NCBI GenBank assembly: GCA_013215145.1
Contig: JABSRP010000031.1
Location: forward strand, 40,478-104,477
Source of the DNA: Pseudobacteriovorax sp.
Lineage (GTDB): Bacteria; Bdellovibrionota_B; Oligoflexia; Oligoflexales; Oligoflexaceae
Direction of reading: 5' to 3'
DNA: 64,000 bases
Shown: one piece after another, positions 49,823 to 58,738 of the stretch
Position numbering within the stretch: the stretch's first letter is position 1
Layout: every line of letters begins with the position of its first letter
Notes under the pieces: model-generated
Told to the model about the DNA's origin: nothing
The model's database searches: none
Seen by the model: the letters and a program-made list of their open reading frames with translations, nothing else
Translations under genes and position numbers: made by a program

Positions 49823-50443
49823 TTGATTCATGATATCTCGCCTCTCATTTCTGAATCAATTGCGGTTTGGCCTGGTGATAGCCCATTTACTCGCGAATGG
49901 CTGTTGCGGATCAACGAAGGGCATAATATTGATTTATCCACCGTAAGGACAACCGTTCATTTGGGGGCTCACGCCGATGCTCCCTCTCATTACGGCAAAG
50001 ATCTGGAGGGTATCAGTCAGGTCCCTTTAGAGCCATACCTAGGGGCCTGCCGCGTCATTGAAGTCCCAACTGGCACGCGAACGATCACTCCGGAGCATTG
50101 TAAAGCCTGGAGATCTGGAATAGATACCCGAGTGTTATTCAAAACAGGATCCTTCCCCGACCCCAACGTATTCACGGAAGATTTCGCATTTTTTGCTCCA
50201 GAAACTGTTGCTTACTTGGCCGAAGGTGGCGTTAGTTTGATTGGTATTGATACTCCGTCATTTGATAGCTTTTCTTCGAAAGACTTACCTGCTCATGCTA
50301 TGCTGGCTAAGTATAAGCTTGCCAACCTAGAGGGCTTGGTTTTGCGTGACGTCGACGAAGGAGTGTACGAACTGATTGCCTTACCTCTGAAACTTTTGGG
50401 TGCCGACGCCAGTCCTGTCAGGGCTATTCTGAGGGACTTCTAG
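49823..50443 (+). CDS. kynB: cyclase family protein, probable kynurenine formamidase
   Basis: A 206-residue metal-dependent hydrolase. TTG at 49823 with AAAAGGAGC upstream; a longer frame exists but the protein then no longer matches the family start (IHDISPLISESIAVWPGD). Metal ligands in HLGAHADAPSHY (H-x-G-x-H-x-D) around residue 52, and IGIDTPSFD and LPAHAMLAKYKL near residue 150. Length and pattern closely fit KynB, which hydrolyses N-formylkynurenine in tryptophan breakdown. No other kynurenine pathway gene is in the window, so the general cyclase name is safer. Confidence 0.78.
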   Translation: MIHDISPLISESIAVWPGDSPFTREWLLRINEGHNIDLSTVRTTVHLGAHADAPSHYGKDLEGISQVPLEPYLGACRVIEVPTGTRTITPEHCKAWRSGIDTRVLFKTGSFPDPNVFTEDFAFFAPETVAYLAEGGVSLIGIDTPSFDSFSSKDLPAHAMLAKYKLANLEGLVLRDVDEGVYELIALPLKLLGADASPVRAILRDF

Positions 50444-51770
50444 CTAAATTGTCAGAGCCGGAAGGTACTGGATTCCAAACGCTAGGAGTGTTTCCAATTT
50501 GCGGGACCATGATGCCGATAATCTTCGATAATGCTGCATTGCGCATTTGATATTTTCGCGAGCTACCAAGGGTTTGGGCATTGATAAAAAATGCAAATAG
50601 TCGCCCCTCTTCCATCCCTGGCTGGGAGTTTTTGGGTATGCATAGAAAACCTCCCACAGCTGCCTCATCGCGCCCTCTTTCTTTAGAATATCCTGTACCT
50701 GTTTTTCCGAATAAGCGCCAGTCGTCAGAGAGCTTGGAGAGAGCGGCGCGAGGGATGGTATGGCTGAGGATGGGGCCTTCCATGTTTTTTGTATGAAGCA
50801 TAAGACCGCCTAATTGATCGAGTTGCGGGCTTTGATTTCCGTAAAGCAGAATCGCCGTATCACTCGCTGTGACTCCCTGAGCCCAGGTGTTAGTATCTTG
50901 AGAATTGACAGCCAAACGTTTCCAAAATTCTGCCATGATAATGGGTTTAATTGTATTACTGCGGGTTTTTCGTCTAAATGTACCTGCATCCTTGAACAAC
51001 AAAACTTCATCCTGAAATGACAAGGTTCTTCCATGATTTTTCATCCGTTTGCCGAAAGTGGATCCAAAGGACTGGCTAGGGTCATTTTTTGTTAGCCATT
51101 CCTGAAAAAAGCTTTCCAGTTGCCGGCCTCCAGTAAGTGATTTTAACCAGTTGGCGCTCCCCGATTCACTGGTCTGAGAAAGCCTTGTTAAAAATTGACC
51201 GATGCTTTCTGTCCGGGAGATGTTTCCAGTGAGACCGAATTTTCCCTTGCTTTTACTTCGGATCGTGACAGCGGCAGCGAGCATGTCCAAGGGAATTGTC
51301 GCTCCCCAATTTTCGAGAGGATTCAAAGCTGTTTCATTGGAAAAGTAGTGGTAGTGCAAGACATTGTCGACTTTCCGAATGTCGATGATGGCTAGTCGTA
51401 GATTATCCGGAGTGGCCCCGGGAGATACAGCTCGTCTATCGCCACCGGGATATCCGGGATACCCCAAATTTCCCGAGTGGAACGCCTCGAGACTGATCCA
51501 ACTCGGTAATGCACTTTTATCTCGAATACCCTGACCAAACCAAGCGTTTGATCCGTAGTTAATATTTTCACTGTCGTAGTATGTGATCTCGTTACCCAGA
51601 AATAGAGATTTATTTCCGTGTGGGTGATTGTCGATGTCGCAGTGTAAAAGTGCCGACGCCAAGCCTGTGTCAGTGGGAGGTAAATCAGAGGTTAACGGCA
51701 CCTCTGGCTGACTGACACAACTGGAGAGAAACAACAGTGGCCAAAATCGTTTTAGAACTTCCACAAGCAT
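50424..51770 (-). CDS. degenerate beta-lactamase-like lipoprotein (paralogue)
   Basis: A 448-residue lipoprotein; ATG at 51770 with GAGGAAATT upstream, lipobox FLSSC (Cys18). Clearly a paralogue of the 38244-39971 protein: LRLAIIDIRKVDNVLHYHYF against VKLAVIDIRNVDGVPHYHYF, and SDDWRLFGKTGTG against GKWRIFGKTGSG. The KTG motif is kept (Lys356), but the S-x2-K position reads G156-A-T-I159 and the S-x-N reads S201-E-S203. It has no C-terminal domain. Catalysis by the standard serine mechanism is unlikely; it may be a binding or regulatory form. It starts 16 bases after the preceding secreted-protein gene. Confidence 0.65.
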   Translation of the reverse strand: MLVEVLKRFWPLLFLSSCVSQPEVPLTSDLPPTDTGLASALLHCDIDNHPHGNKSLFLGNEITYYDSENINYGSNAWFGQGIRDKSALPSWISLEAFHSGNLGYPGYPGGDRRAVSPGATPDNLRLAIIDIRKVDNVLHYHYFSNETALNPLENWGATIPLDMLAAAVTIRSKSKGKFGLTGNISRTESIGQFLTRLSQTSESGSANWLKSLTGGRQLESFFQEWLTKNDPSQSFGSTFGKRMKNHGRTLSFQDEVLLFKDAGTFRRKTRSNTIKPIIMAEFWKRLAVNSQDTNTWAQGVTASDTAILLYGNQSPQLDQLGGLMLHTKNMEGPILSHTIPRAALSKLSDDWRLFGKTGTGYSKERGRDEAAVGGFLCIPKNSQPGMEEGRLFAFFINAQTLGSSRKYQMRNAALSKIIGIMVPQIGNTPSVWNPVPSGSDNLARSPSE

Positions 51771-51786
51771 AATTTCCTCAATGTCA

Positions 51787-52464
51787 TTACAGTTCCAAAG
51801 ATTTCTCAAGGACACCTGGGGACTGAAACCCACTGGCACACGGTTGAGAGCTGTCACCGAAGCGTACTTCGGATATTGTTTTCTTTTGGTCTGGGCTCTC
51901 CCCGGATATCTGCAAGACAAGTGCAATCTCTAAGAGTTTATCGCTACCCTTTTTTTTCAGAGAATCTAAGAGACCTTGCCGCCTTACAATTTCTTCACTG
52001 AAGTTTTCGCGGTATTTGAAGGTATAGATTTCGAGATTTTTGCCGTCGCGATTGTCTTCGGACTTACTAACGCTCATAAGCTCGCCCAAACTATTGATGG
52101 CTTCGCTGTAGCTTTTCGTGCTGATGAGTATCCCTTTTTTGAAGTCTAAAATTTCTGGACTCGGATGAATATCTTCCCAGTATTCCTCTACAAAAAAGAC
52201 GGAATAGGCAACAGCATCGGATGACTGAAAATTATTGTCGCATGAAAAAATTAGCTTTGAGGCAGCAATATTTGATAGCTGCTCAATACAGTCGCTGTTT
52301 CGGTAGTCAGCCGCCGACTTACCGTCACAGAGTGACTTTACTTTTCTTCCTTGGGATAATGCTTCCATCTCTAGAAAGGGGAAGAGCGCTGAAATGATGA
52401 CGATCGCACGAAGTAGATGACCTTGCCCTATAATTGGGAGCTCTAAGCTCCTTATTTTGCTCAA
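51787..52464 (-). CDS. secreted protein of unknown function
   Basis: A 225-residue protein. A hydrophobic N-terminal stretch (LLRAIVIISALFPFLEMEALS) is a probable signal peptide. Four cysteines, including LIFSCDNNFQSS and a C-terminal QPCASGFQSPG. Resembles the 52782-53378 protein in these two places and in its LLEIAL segment. Upstream of, and probably co-transcribed with, the degenerate beta-lactamase-like gene. Function unknown. Confidence 0.65.
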   Translation of the reverse strand: MSKIRSLELPIIGQGHLLRAIVIISALFPFLEMEALSQGRKVKSLCDGKSAADYRNSDCIEQLSNIAASKLIFSCDNNFQSSDAVAYSVFFVEEYWEDIHPSPEILDFKKGILISTKSYSEAINSLGELMSVSKSEDNRDGKNLEIYTFKYRENFSEEIVRRQGLLDSLKKKGSDKLLEIALVLQISGESPDQKKTISEVRFGDSSQPCASGFQSPGVLEKSLEL

Positions 52465-52608
52465 TGATTGTCAATCCTATGCCTTCTCAAAAAAAAGGCC
52501 AAAACGAGACCTAAGTCTCGAAAATTATGAAATATTCAACCTGCCACGTCATGAGGCTTCGTTTTATTGTAACCGCTGCCGTAAAGTGTATTCCAGGGAG
52601 GCTATTTT

Positions 52609-52785
52609 ATGTTTAGTTTTTTTAGAAAAGATCCAGCAAAAGCTCGACAAAAAAAGATTGAGAAGCTTTACGAATCTGCACTGCAGTTTCAGAGGAATGG
52701 GAAACTTCGCGAGTACGCAGAAGTGATTGCCGAAATTGAAAAGCTCAATAAAGACTCTTCGGGACATTCGGCTTCGGCAAACTAG
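52609..52785 (+). CDS. DUF6435-like small protein
   Basis: A 58-residue protein with ATG at 52609 and GGGAGG upstream. It begins MFSFFRKDPAKARQKKIEK, then ESALQFQRNGKLREYAEVIA and a charged end, which matches the short DUF6435 family (MFxFFKKDP then AQRNGDI). Mostly helical and cytoplasmic. Its last 4 bases overlap the end of the convergent secreted-protein gene. Confidence 0.75.
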   Translation: MFSFFRKDPAKARQKKIEKLYESALQFQRNGKLREYAEVIAEIEKLNKDSSGHSASAN

Positions 52786-53378
52786 CGGTCCAACATAAAA
52801 AAGCCAGCCTCACAGGGAACTGGTACTCCGTTCCATTTGAGGCTTGCGGGATAAGGTGCCCGCGCTGATTCAGCGTCCGTTTCTCCGAAAGCTATTTCCA
52901 ACAGACTATCACGCCGACTGTACGAGTAATCGCGTTGAATTCTGTCCTGTAAATCCACCGACACCATCACACGACCATGTTCCTGAATCTCAAATTTTTG
53001 TTGAAGGCGGTCCCAATCGGTATCGGTGACCGTACCGAAGATCGATTCGACGCTATGTCCTCGTAATATGTCAACTTGAATGCCGTTTTCTAAAGGCCAC
53101 ACCTCCTCCTCACCGTGCACCCCCTGCAGTCGGAATTCTGAAATACGACTCACCATGACCGTATGATTGGTCTCTTGCTTATGGATTGCGTTATCGCAGC
53201 TTACTATGGGCTGATGGGACGGTTTTAGCTCGAGATCCAATAATTTATTCCCGCTTGCGGTATGGACGCCATCTCCCTCACAGCTACGAGCTTCTAGAGG
53301 TAAAAGTTGAATCGAAAATCCCAAAACGAATAAGAAGAGTCTTCTCACAGCGCAAGGCAACGTCATATCCATAGGCAT
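52782..53378 (-). CDS. secreted protein of unknown function
   Basis: A 198-residue protein with a signal peptide (RRLFLFVLGFSIQLLPLEA). Contains IVSCDNAIHK and a C-terminal PVPCEAGFFM, matching in position the SCDN and PCASGF segments of the 51787-52464 protein, and LLEIAFGETD. These suggest two diverged members of one secreted family. Start ATG 53378 or the ATG two codons later. Function unknown. Confidence 0.62.
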   Translation of the reverse strand: MPMDMTLPCAVRRLFLFVLGFSIQLLPLEARSCEGDGVHTASGNKLLDLELKPSHQPIVSCDNAIHKQETNHTVMVSRISEFRLQGVHGEEEVWPLENGIQVDILRGHSVESIFGTVTDTDWDRLQQKFEIQEHGRVMVSVDLQDRIQRDYSYSRRDSLLEIAFGETDAESARAPYPASLKWNGVPVPCEAGFFMLDR

Positions 53379-53494
53379 ACCTCAAGATTTATTTGGATTT
53401 CTACATGTTACTAGAAAGTTTGGAATTAATTCCAGTTTGGAGTCATGATTCTTTCGTGTATCCTGGGATTATCCGATTAATTTTTATGTTTTAA

Positions 53495-53523
53495 TTGACT
53501 TGATTAGGCTGATTCTAAATAAT
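53495..53523 (+). promoter_or_regulatory. sigma-70-like promoter
   Basis: TTGACT at 53495-53500 and AATAAT at 53518-53523 are separated by 17 bases, the preferred spacing. They lie about 85 bases before the start of the next lipoprotein gene. By-eye prediction only. Confidence 0.4.
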
Positions 53524-53608
53524 CGAGTGGGAGGGCATGGGTATTTCGGTTTATGGAGTTATCGCGATTGCCTATCCCTTTTGCTAGAGAATTCCGTAGG
53601 AGATAGAA

Positions 53609-54142
53609 ATGAAGTGTCTGGTATTTCTTGGTCTTATATTTATGGCAAGCTGTTCGACAACCGAACCAGATTACCGCGCGAAGGAAATCGAAACAGAGAT
53701 GACCGAGGTAGGTAAAGTAGAGGATGGCAGATACGGATACAACGAGAAGGGCGAGGTTATCATTCAAAAAGAAAAAGATCCGGGACAAGACCTAATGATT
53801 GCTCAACGGGTCAACGAGAATCTTTTTCTAGAACTGGAGCGGGATGCCTTTGATTTGGATGAGTGTATTCAACAGTTTTCCGATCCTAGCTTGAATGGCG
53901 ATGGCAAATATAAAAGGGTCAAAGACTATGAGAACCTAAGACCAAACTACGAAAAAACTCGCGAGATGGGTGTGGATGAGAATGGTAAGCTAAAAATTGT
54001 CGAAAAACAATATTTGAAAAAAGTCATGGCGGAAACCCAAACTCAGCAGTCCAACTTGAGAAAAGCATTGAGATTTGTCCAGGGTGAGTTGAGAAAATGT
54101 AAGACCGATCTAAAATACCGTAAAAAATCATTGAATAAGTAA
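53609..54142 (+). CDS. small lipoprotein of unknown function
   Basis: A 177-residue lipoprotein. ATG at 53609 with TAGGAGA upstream. Signal peptide KCLVFLGLIFMASC (lipobox, Cys15). The mature part is highly charged and helical, with few hydrophobic residues (TEPDYRAKEIETEMTEVGK, QQSNLRKALRFVQGELRKC). The C-terminal half may form a coiled coil. No family recognised. Single gene with its own likely promoter. Confidence 0.75.
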   Translation: MKCLVFLGLIFMASCSTTEPDYRAKEIETEMTEVGKVEDGRYGYNEKGEVIIQKEKDPGQDLMIAQRVNENLFLELERDAFDLDECIQQFSDPSLNGDGKYKRVKDYENLRPNYEKTREMGVDENGKLKIVEKQYLKKVMAETQTQQSNLRKALRFVQGELRKCKTDLKYRKKSLNK

Positions 54143-54301
54143 TCATGCAGAGGGCTTGTGGGATATCTACGAGCCCGTCTTCAATATCAGTACTCTCTCG
54201 ACCCCGCTACCCTATGTGATCATCCCTATCCTTAAGTCTTGACTATCTAAATTCTTTAGAAAAAACGTCGATCCTACCTCTGTTCTGGACTAGGAGAATT
54301 G

Positions 54302-56095
54302 ATGAGTAATAATGCTGAGGCATTCCCAGATCACAAGCTTGAAAAGCAAAAGGCACTGTTACGTGCTAAGGTCCTCAAGGCATCCAGCTTTGCCACCTGT
54401 ATTACAGTAAGCTTGGTGGTTTTTACGCGAACGGTGACTGCCCCTATGGAACCTGGGGCCTTTATCGGTGTTCTGGTTTATCTACTTTTAAATGTTGCGC
54501 TACTCGTTGGAATTTTTCGCAACAGCCTAAGTTCCATAGTCGGTACTTATCTCTTCTTTGTTCTTATGTACTTCGCTGTTACCGTGTTATCCCTGTCCGT
54601 TCGGGGCTTCTTAACACCGGCCGTTTCGGTGCTGGTGTTTTTACCGATGTTAGGCTCTTTTTTGTTGGGAAATCGGGGGCTTGTAACCTTCGGTTTGCTA
54701 TCCCTTATTTCATTAGCCAGTATTTTCGCTTTGGATATTAATGGCGCCATTAGTACACAGCCTTATACCTCTAGAGAGCACGGTTTGATTGCCAAGTTTG
54801 CCTTTTACTTTTTTCTCACTGTAGGAAGTTGTGGCATCAGCTACGCCTTCGAATCGGGGCGCGACCTTGTGGATAGCAATCTAGATAAACTCAACAAACG
54901 ACTTCGGGAGGAAAAAAGCAAGGTCGAAGAGGCTCTAGAAGCAAAGTCGTTGTTTTTGGCAAATATGTCCCATGAGGTCCGCACTCCTATGAATGGTATT
55001 CTGGGTCTTTTGTCGTTAGTGGATAAAAGCAGGCTGTCGGAGGATGATGTCCGGCAACTGGCTGCTGGGGAAAAATCTGGTGAAGTCCTTTTGTCACTCA
55101 TCGACGATATTCTAGTGTTTTCGAAGAGCGGCTCTGATGAGCTTATTTTTCACGATGAAACCATTTCACTAAAACGATTTTTTCAAGATATCGTCTCGGT
55201 CACGGCATCTAAGGCACTGGATTTCGAGACAGCTGTGGAACTCGATTGCAAGGGTTTGGAACTCCCTCTTATCAAAGCCGATAGGCAGCGGCTCATGCAA
55301 GTCTTCATCAATATCGTGAGTAACGCCATTAAGTTTTCGGGAAAATCGGGCGTTCTTATCCGCATCATGTCTCGAAGACACTCTGACCACCAGCAGGAAC
55401 TTCTTGTTGAGGTGCGTGATCGTGGCATTGGCATGACGGAGGAGCAGTTATCACAGCTTTTTATTCCCTTTCATCAAATTGATAACTCCAGCACCAGACG
55501 TTTTGGTGGCGTTGGAGTCGGCCTCGCCTTGTGTAAAAAGCTGCTGGAAAAAATGCATGGAACCATCGAGGTTGACAGTCATCTGGGGCGTGGAACCACA
55601 GTGACCGTCTCCCTTATTACCGAGCGATGTGAACAGATTGTCGTCGAACCGAATAAGCCAACGGTACCATCAGAGGCAAACCTTAGCTCAGATGATTTTA
55701 GTCATCTCAAGGTACTGGTGGCCGAAGATAATCAACTCAACCAGCAGGTGATTAAAAAGTTTTTAGAGAAATTTCATATTAACCCCAAAATTGTTGGTAA
55801 TGGTCAAATAGCCGTGGATGCTGTTCAAGTGGATCATTTTCATCTCATTTTGATGGACTGCCACATGCCGGAGATGGATGGCTGGGATGCTACGAAAGCC
55901 ATTCGCCAGCTGAATATCAGTCAACCTTTTATTTCAGCCTTGACAGCCAGTGTTTTGGAAGATGAAAGACAGCGATGTGTCGCTAGCGGTATGGAGCACT
56001 TTCTTGCGAAACCTCTAAAGAAAGCTCAGCTGCGAGAGCTTCTGCTTTTGGTCGAAAAACGATTGGCAGAAGAGGAAAATGAGAAGGCCGTCTAG
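54302..56095 (+). CDS. membrane hybrid histidine kinase with receiver domain
   Basis: A 597-residue hybrid kinase. ATG at 54302 with CTAGGAG upstream. About six membrane helices (residues about 20-185) with almost no external loop, a coiled coil, a HisKA domain with His in ANMSHEVRTPMNGIL (about residue 224), an ATPase domain (NIVSNAIKFS, DRGIGMTEEQL, FGGVGVGLAL) and a receiver domain at about 475-590 (VAEDNQLNQQV, phospho-Asp in ILMDCHMPEMDG, LAKPLKK). The end product probably needs a separate Hpt protein. It senses an unknown membrane signal. Confidence 0.92.
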   Translation: MSNNAEAFPDHKLEKQKALLRAKVLKASSFATCITVSLVVFTRTVTAPMEPGAFIGVLVYLLLNVALLVGIFRNSLSSIVGTYLFFVLMYFAVTVLSLSVRGFLTPAVSVLVFLPMLGSFLLGNRGLVTFGLLSLISLASIFALDINGAISTQPYTSREHGLIAKFAFYFFLTVGSCGISYAFESGRDLVDSNLDKLNKRLREEKSKVEEALEAKSLFLANMSHEVRTPMNGILGLLSLVDKSRLSEDDVRQLAAGEKSGEVLLSLIDDILVFSKSGSDELIFHDETISLKRFFQDIVSVTASKALDFETAVELDCKGLELPLIKADRQRLMQVFINIVSNAIKFSGKSGVLIRIMSRRHSDHQQELLVEVRDRGIGMTEEQLSQLFIPFHQIDNSSTRRFGGVGVGLALCKKLLEKMHGTIEVDSHLGRGTTVTVSLITERCEQIVVEPNKPTVPSEANLSSDDFSHLKVLVAEDNQLNQQVIKKFLEKFHINPKIVGNGQIAVDAVQVDHFHLILMDCHMPEMDGWDATKAIRQLNISQPFISALTASVLEDERQRCVASGMEHFLAKPLKKAQLRELLLLVEKRLAEEENEKAV

Positions 56096-56125
56096 GTCAG
56101 ACGCCCCTCCCAAAGATGGAAAGTA

Positions 56126-56860
56126 TTACTCTCCAATCACAGATAGAATCCAATCACGGTGAGCCCGTGAGTCTGCGTATCGTCCCGATCCGGAGCATGC
56201 GGGAGGACGGAAGCCGCCAATGGTAGACCCTAATAGAAATAAGGAGTCCTCGCCTATTTCGTTTGATTTCTTCACGTACATGGGGCCACCTGAATCGCCT
56301 CGGCAGGCTGATAAACCTGGGGTTGGGCCAAACCAAACCTCTTTAGCTTCAACGCTGATTTGGTCAAAAATGGTTGTCACTGTTTTTAGACGACCAGAGC
56401 TTCCGCCGGAACCACTTGTTTGGCCAAAGCCAGCCAAGATAAGAGGGTCACCTGCCTCTAACACAAAGTCATCTTCTAGAATAGTAACTGGCCGAGCCCA
56501 AGATGGGGGCGCCTCAGCAAGTATCACAAGACCGACATCGAAGCCCTCGGGGTTTCTTATAGCCCGGCTTGCCCTGACCGTGGTCCCCGTGCGATCGCTG
56601 AGACCAAAAGTGATGTCGGGGGTTCTGCCGCCCAAACAGTGTCCTGCTGTAACCACGACGTTCTCACGAATCAGCGTGCCACTGCAGAAAGCTCGTCCAC
56701 GACTGGTCAAAGCTACCGTTGAGAGGACCTCCAGGTCTCCGTTCTCGACAAGTCGTCCGCCGACTATTTTAGTTGTTGAGGTCTCTTCGGTTGCGACGCC
56801 ACAGGCAATAAGACTGCTAACCATGGCAACGGCGGATAATAGTTTTGGTAGGTGCGTCAT
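56126..56860 (-). CDS. trypsin-like serine protease (S1)
   Basis: A 244-residue exported protease. Signal peptide with lipobox SLIAC (Cys20), then a short pro-region and IVGGRLVENGD, the activation site for S1 proteases. Catalytic His in TAGHC, Asp in GFDVGLVIL, Ser in CRGDSGGPM. It would be made as an anchored zymogen. The start follows the stop of the carboxypeptidase gene immediately, so the two are in one operon of secreted peptidases. Confidence 0.92.
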   Translation of the reverse strand: MTHLPKLLSAVAMVSSLIACGVATEETSTTKIVGGRLVENGDLEVLSTVALTSRGRAFCSGTLIRENVVVTAGHCLGGRTPDITFGLSDRTGTTVRASRAIRNPEGFDVGLVILAEAPPSWARPVTILEDDFVLEAGDPLILAGFGQTSGSGGSSGRLKTVTTIFDQISVEAKEVWFGPTPGLSACRGDSGGPMYVKKSNEIGEDSLFLLGSTIGGFRPPACSGSGRYADSRAHRDWILSVIGE

Positions 56861-57727
56861 TTAGTCTCCTAGCTGAATATTGTTTAGGATCGATAGAAAG
56901 TATTGATCCAGAATCTTAGTGACAGTGTCTGTCACGGATGGAATTTGATTGGTGGGGGGGATTTTTCTTCGGGCGATTTCAAGGCCCATAGATAGAGCTC
57001 CTTGCCTCCCGTACCAATAATCAGCGGACCCGCCAGCCGCTGTCCGGCCGCCGAGAAAACTTGTCAACTTAACCACTCGATAGCCGGTGCCTGCGGCAGC
57101 GTCATTGGCGAGAGTTTGTAGCGTTCTCCAGTCATCCGGAGCGATATTACTTAGAGTATGGCCCCAAGGTAGAAGAAACACTTCGCCGAAGGCATGAAGG
57201 TCGATGACGGCGACAATATTGTGCGGTTTGGTGTAGTCAATCAGTGCCTGAATCGCTGTGACGGCGGAGCCCTGGCGATTGGTTCCCGGACCCGGAAATG
57301 ATCGGTTGGGGTCGACGCCATTTACGGTTCTTGATACGCGCTCAAAACTGTCTGGGCTGACGATGGGTACGAAAATAATTTCATACTGTTCGATGAGGCT
57401 AGCATAGATAGGATTCCGCGGACGCTCTTGTAACGTGGATTCTAGATAGCGCAGAAGCGCTTCAGTTGTGATGCGTTCGTCACCATGTGTGGCAGCGGTG
57501 ATCATGATCTTCGGTTTGTCTGAAGCTGTCTCGCTATCTTGAGTCCAGGATAGCGCTAAAAGATTGCGCCCTTGGCCTGAAGTGCCATAAGACTCCAGGC
57601 TTAGCGTTGTGGGTTGGTTAGCGGTTAGCCTGCTCAGGGCATCCGCCACCTCATTGTACGAGCGATAACCCTGACCATAAGACATGGTCGAAGCGATGAG
57701 GGCCATCAATACTACGAAATATTTCAT
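56861..57727 (-). CDS. M14 family zinc carboxypeptidase (MpaA-like)
   Basis: A 288-residue exported protein with a signal peptide (KYFVVLMALIASTMSYG). Zinc ligands: His and Glu in ITAATHGDERITTE and His in AVIDLHAFGEVFLLPWG; substrate-binding Asn-Arg in GVDPNRSFPGPG; probable catalytic Glu in MGLEIARRKIPP. Such enzymes remove C-terminal residues or split muropeptides (MpaA). Located just before the trypsin-like protease. Confidence 0.88.
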   Translation of the reverse strand: MKYFVVLMALIASTMSYGQGYRSYNEVADALSRLTANQPTTLSLESYGTSGQGRNLLALSWTQDSETASDKPKIMITAATHGDERITTEALLRYLESTLQERPRNPIYASLIEQYEIIFVPIVSPDSFERVSRTVNGVDPNRSFPGPGTNRQGSAVTAIQALIDYTKPHNIVAVIDLHAFGEVFLLPWGHTLSNIAPDDWRTLQTLANDAAAGTGYRVVKLTSFLGGRTAAGGSADYWYGRQGALSMGLEIARRKIPPTNQIPSVTDTVTKILDQYFLSILNNIQLGD

Positions 57728-57983
57728 ACAGTTCTCCTTTATTTTGGAGTTTAGTTAACTTGTTAACAAAAAACTAGCAAGTGAATTTTTAACCGGCTGG
57801 CCAGCCGCAACTTTAATTGGTAGGAAATCGTGACGGTGCGAAGAGAAAACCTACACTCAGGATAGTCTTGTTCCTCTGGATCACCGCATAACAAAGAGGT
57901 TGAACAAATTAACGATGACTCATAAAAAGCTGTGATACGATACCTCCTGGAAGCAAAGGCTTAACTGAAGAAGGAGTACCGTC

Positions 57984-58598
57984 ATGAAAGATGCCTGGAT
58001 AAACTTTTTGCTTAGCTCACTCGTGGGGATTCTAAGTCTGCATGCTTTTGGCGACGAGATTGAGGTCACTGTTAATTTACTTCCAGCTGGTGCCTGGCAA
58101 AAAGACGATAAGGCATTGATTCAGGGGGCTGCGACCGAAGCGTTTCGGCGCCTAGCGACGTCGGACGTTGCTAACTGCGGGTATCGCCATACCACCAAGG
58201 AAAATAAAAATCAGATTCGCAAGCGTTGGGGTAATAGCATGCCTGTCATCAATAAGTCGCGTAAGGTAACTCTCACCGTCGAGAAAAAAAGCTTGCGTAA
58301 GGGTGTCCTCGGTCAAGCAAAAGTGGGGGTTGCGCAAATTGATAAGCGTCACTATCGCATCGAGAACCTGCGTATCGATCTTGGGCAAGAAGCCCTTCAT
58401 GATCATTTGAAGACGGCTTCAGCCGCTGATCGCGAAAATATCTGGATAATGGTGATCGCTCATGAGGTCGCACATAATATGGGGTTCAGTCATGGTACCA
58501 AGGGGACTTGGCAAGAAAAATACCCAGGGTATTTCGCAACAGAAATCGGTTACTGCGCTATGAACAACGGGTCTCATGGCTACAAAAAGCGTTATTAA
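57984..58598 (+). CDS. small secreted metzincin-type metalloprotease
   Basis: A 204-residue exported protein with a signal peptide (ending LHAFG). The zinc-binding motif is complete: His160-Glu161-x2-His164-x2-Gly-x2-His170 (HEVAHNMGFSH), with a possible Met-turn CAMNNGS near the C-terminus (about residue 192-198). The domain is short for a metzincin. ATG at 57984 has GAAGGAG upstream. Substrate unknown; no near relative recognised. Confidence 0.75.
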   Translation: MKDAWINFLLSSLVGILSLHAFGDEIEVTVNLLPAGAWQKDDKALIQGAATEAFRRLATSDVANCGYRHTTKENKNQIRKRWGNSMPVINKSRKVTLTVEKKSLRKGVLGQAKVGVAQIDKRHYRIENLRIDLGQEALHDHLKTASAADRENIWIMVIAHEVAHNMGFSHGTKGTWQEKYPGYFATEIGYCAMNNGSHGYKKRY

Positions 58599-58738
58599 GT
58601 CACAAAGGGAAGCGTAGTCGTAAGTTTTTTTCAAAATAAACAATAGCTTGCAAAACCACTAGGATGATGCAAAGCTCCGTTCAGTAGGGTTCGCTTAACC
58701 CATAGAGGAAACCTCCGATACCACCACGGAGGTACACT

